This document shows, piece by piece, positions 53,092 to 54,426 of a stretch of DNA of 54,426 nt; position 1 is the first letter of the stretch; the number at the start of each line of letters is the position of its first letter. The position numbers and the translations under genes were made by a program. The notes beneath the pieces were generated by a model, which worked only from the letters and a program-made list of their open reading frames with translations, had not been told where the DNA came from and made no database searches. The stretch is from Burkholderiales bacterium RIFCSPLOWO2_12_FULL_61_40. Its GTDB lineage: Bacteria > Pseudomonadota > Gammaproteobacteria > Burkholderiales > Burkholderiaceae_C. The DNA lies in assembly GCA_001770935.1 (NCBI GenBank), contig MESI01000066.1:1-54426 (forward strand). Direction: 5' to 3'.

Positions 53092-54171
53092 ATGACCTCT
53101 CCTGTTCGCTCGCTGCCCCATCTGGCGGCACTGCAAAACTTGCTGGTGGCCGGTCACCGGCCCATTCGCATGCGCCCCGGCTCCCTGGTGCGCTGGGGCA
53201 GCGCGTTTGCAGGGCTGGCCTGGACGACCGACCCCTTGCTGCGCATGGCAGCCCTGCAAGGCCAACCGGCCCTGCAAGCCGTGATTGCCATGGTGTGGCT
53301 GGGATGCGGCATGGGGCTCACCGGCTACCTGGACTGGCGCGCCAACCAGGCAGCCGCCCAGCAGGCCGAAGAATCCCTGCCCTTCGTCCATGTGCAAGTC
53401 AGCAAGGTCTGGTGGCTGTTGCTGGCCGCAGGGGTTTTGTACACGGGCAGCACCTTCTTTTTTGGTGGCGGGTACCAGACCTACATGGTGTGGTTGGCCT
53501 TGGTCGGTCTTGGCCTTTTCCTGCACGGTCTGTTCTCACAGGAACTGGTGGAGTGGGCCGGTGGCGCCATCTTTTTGCTGGCCCTGCTGGTGTTGATCAG
53601 CGGCTTGCCGCTGTCATGGCACCGTCCCCTGGTCATCAGCACCTCGGGCCTGGGGCTGCCCCTGCTGGGTTGGTTGCTGCATCGCCAGGTCATGGGGGTG
53701 CCGCACCTGGGTCGGCTGATGGCCTGTGTGTTGGGCTTGCTGGCGGCCAGCGTGTTGCCTGCCATGGCATTCGTGCACTGGAGTCAAACCCAGGGTCTGC
53801 CGCAGGATATTCCGGTTTACACCCAAAAGTCCTTGCTGGCATTGGGCGATGACCCCGCCCGCTGGCCGCACTATGTGGCCTTGCATGTGCAGGCGGGTAC
53901 ACCGATTGAACTGCAGCTGGACATCCAGGGCAGCGTGCTCCAACCCGCCAACGACGGGGCGCATCTGACCTACACCGTGGCGCAAGACCTGGACTTTTTG
54001 CTGATCGACGGCAAGCTCAGCCACCATGTCCGGCGCACTGGCCAGGATTGGCAAGACTCGGCGGGGTGGCTGCGCATCACCCAACTGGACGTGACACCCG
54101 ACCTGAGCCAGGCCAGCGGCCTGAAAGTCCACAGCCGTGCCCAGATTGAACTGGGAGGAATGCCACGATGA
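53092..54171 (+). CDS. Polytopic membrane protein of unknown function
   Basis: Membrane protein of 359 aa from ATG 53092 (MTSPVRSLPHLAALQNLL). Eight or so hydrophobic segments lie between residues about 35 and 230 (for example MVWLGCGMGLTGYLDW, VWWLLLAAGVLYTG, YMVWLALVGLGLFLHG, GAIFLLALLVLISGL, VLGLLAASVLPAMAFV). The last about 120 residues are soluble and beta-rich (DFLLIDGKLSHHVRR). No family recognised with confidence. It overlaps a winged-helix regulator gene by ATGA, so the two form an operon; membrane protein plus wHTH pairs often act in sensing or envelope regulation. The in-frame extension to 52846 crosses the operators and is rejected. Confidence 0.75.
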   Translation: MTSPVRSLPHLAALQNLLVAGHRPIRMRPGSLVRWGSAFAGLAWTTDPLLRMAALQGQPALQAVIAMVWLGCGMGLTGYLDWRANQAAAQQAEESLPFVHVQVSKVWWLLLAAGVLYTGSTFFFGGGYQTYMVWLALVGLGLFLHGLFSQELVEWAGGAIFLLALLVLISGLPLSWHRPLVISTSGLGLPLLGWLLHRQVMGVPHLGRLMACVLGLLAASVLPAMAFVHWSQTQGLPQDIPVYTQKSLLALGDDPARWPHYVALHVQAGTPIELQLDIQGSVLQPANDGAHLTYTVAQDLDFLLIDGKLSHHVRRTGQDWQDSAGWLRITQLDVTPDLSQASGLKVHSRAQIELGGMPR

Positions 54172-54426
54172 ACCACCCCGCCCCCACAGAGACCCCCATG
54201 GACGCCACAACGCCTTCGCCAGAATTTGCCGATGCCCTGGACCCGCTCTTGCACCAACCTTTGCGCACCCAGATCGCGGCCTACCTGGTGGGCCGGGGTG
54301 AAGCCACCTTCAGCGAACTCAAGCGCGTCTTGCAGTGCACCGATGGCAATCTGGATGCGCACCTGAAAAAGCTGTTGGCCGCCGATTACCTGCTGCAGGA
54401 GCGCCGTGGCGGTGGCCCCCGGGTGC
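54168..54426 (+). CDS. Winged-helix transcriptional regulator (truncated by window end)
   Basis: Only the first 86 residues are in the window. After a Pro/Thr-rich start (residues 1-20) there is a winged HTH: LDPLLHQPLRTQIAAYLVGRGE, ATFSELKRVLQCTDGNLDAHLKKLLAADYLLQERRGG. The pattern resembles the ArsR/MarR-like HTH_34 group that responds to membrane-bound partners. It overlaps the upstream membrane protein gene by 4 nt. It is the likely reader of the twin inverted repeats at 53014-53062. Confidence 0.82.
   Translation, partial: MNHPAPTETPMDATTPSPEFADALDPLLHQPLRTQIAAYLVGRGEATFSELKRVLQCTDGNLDAHLKKLLAADYLLQERRGGGPRV

Overview
The window looks like chromosome from a GC-rich betaproteobacterium of the Burkholderiales, most likely the Comamonadaceae (Rhodoferax/Polaromonas-like). 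This rests on the gene order rdgB-rph-PP2C-kinase-yicC-gmk-rpoZ-spoT-greB, the PEP-CTERM proteins, and a roughly 58-bp interspersed repeat family of a kind I associate with that family. No species can be named from the sequence alone.

Layout. Positions 1-4360: a PEP-CTERM exported protein, a RAYT-type (REP-associated) transposase surrounded by copies of a GCCTGGCCCCTTTT repeat, and a divergent NmrA-like reductase/LysR pair. 4371-21491: one long minus-strand operon, glgB, glgE, treS-mak, an MscS-like membrane protein, glgX, treZ and a fused malQ-treY. 21606-30686: small accessory genes: PEBP, DJ-1-like protein with divergent LysR, PilZ, ECF41 sigma factor with an alpha/beta hydrolase, RNase II-like enzyme, SRPBCC protein, and a cytochrome b561/YceI/YceI operon. 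30785-33340: NYN and VF530 genes, tRNA-Ser, and a small toxin-antitoxin island that appears to sit between the tRNA 3' end and its old terminator. 33530-44514: a second PEP-CTERM protein, a CBS protein, hemW, then the conserved housekeeping run from rdgB to greB. 44711-52723: tRNA-Arg and an acyl-CoA carboxylase-based catabolic cluster (BKACE, biotin carboxylase, enoyl-CoA hydratase, acyl-CoA dehydrogenase, carboxyltransferase, and on the other strand SCP2 plus a MerR regulator). 53092-end: a membrane protein and a truncated winged-helix regulator gene.

How it works together. The glg/tre operon encodes both directions of trehalose/alpha-glucan interconversion. TreS-maltokinase, GlgE and GlgB turn trehalose into branched alpha-glucan through maltose-1-phosphate. 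GlgX, MalQ, TreY and TreZ turn glucan back into trehalose. No glgC, glgA or otsAB lies in the window. The embedded channel-like gene suggests a link to osmotic stress.

The least ordinary material is (i) the carboxylase cluster, whose dehydrogenase, carboxyltransferase and BKACE do not fit a standard leucine pathway, (ii) the mini-island at tRNA-Ser, (iii) repeats that have become part of coding sequences (hemW, the enoyl-CoA hydratase, rph), (iv) a pair of 102-103 bp MITE-like elements, and (v) a 35-bp duplicate of the biotin carboxylase gene start. All functional statements come from reading translated sequence by eye; no database search was run.
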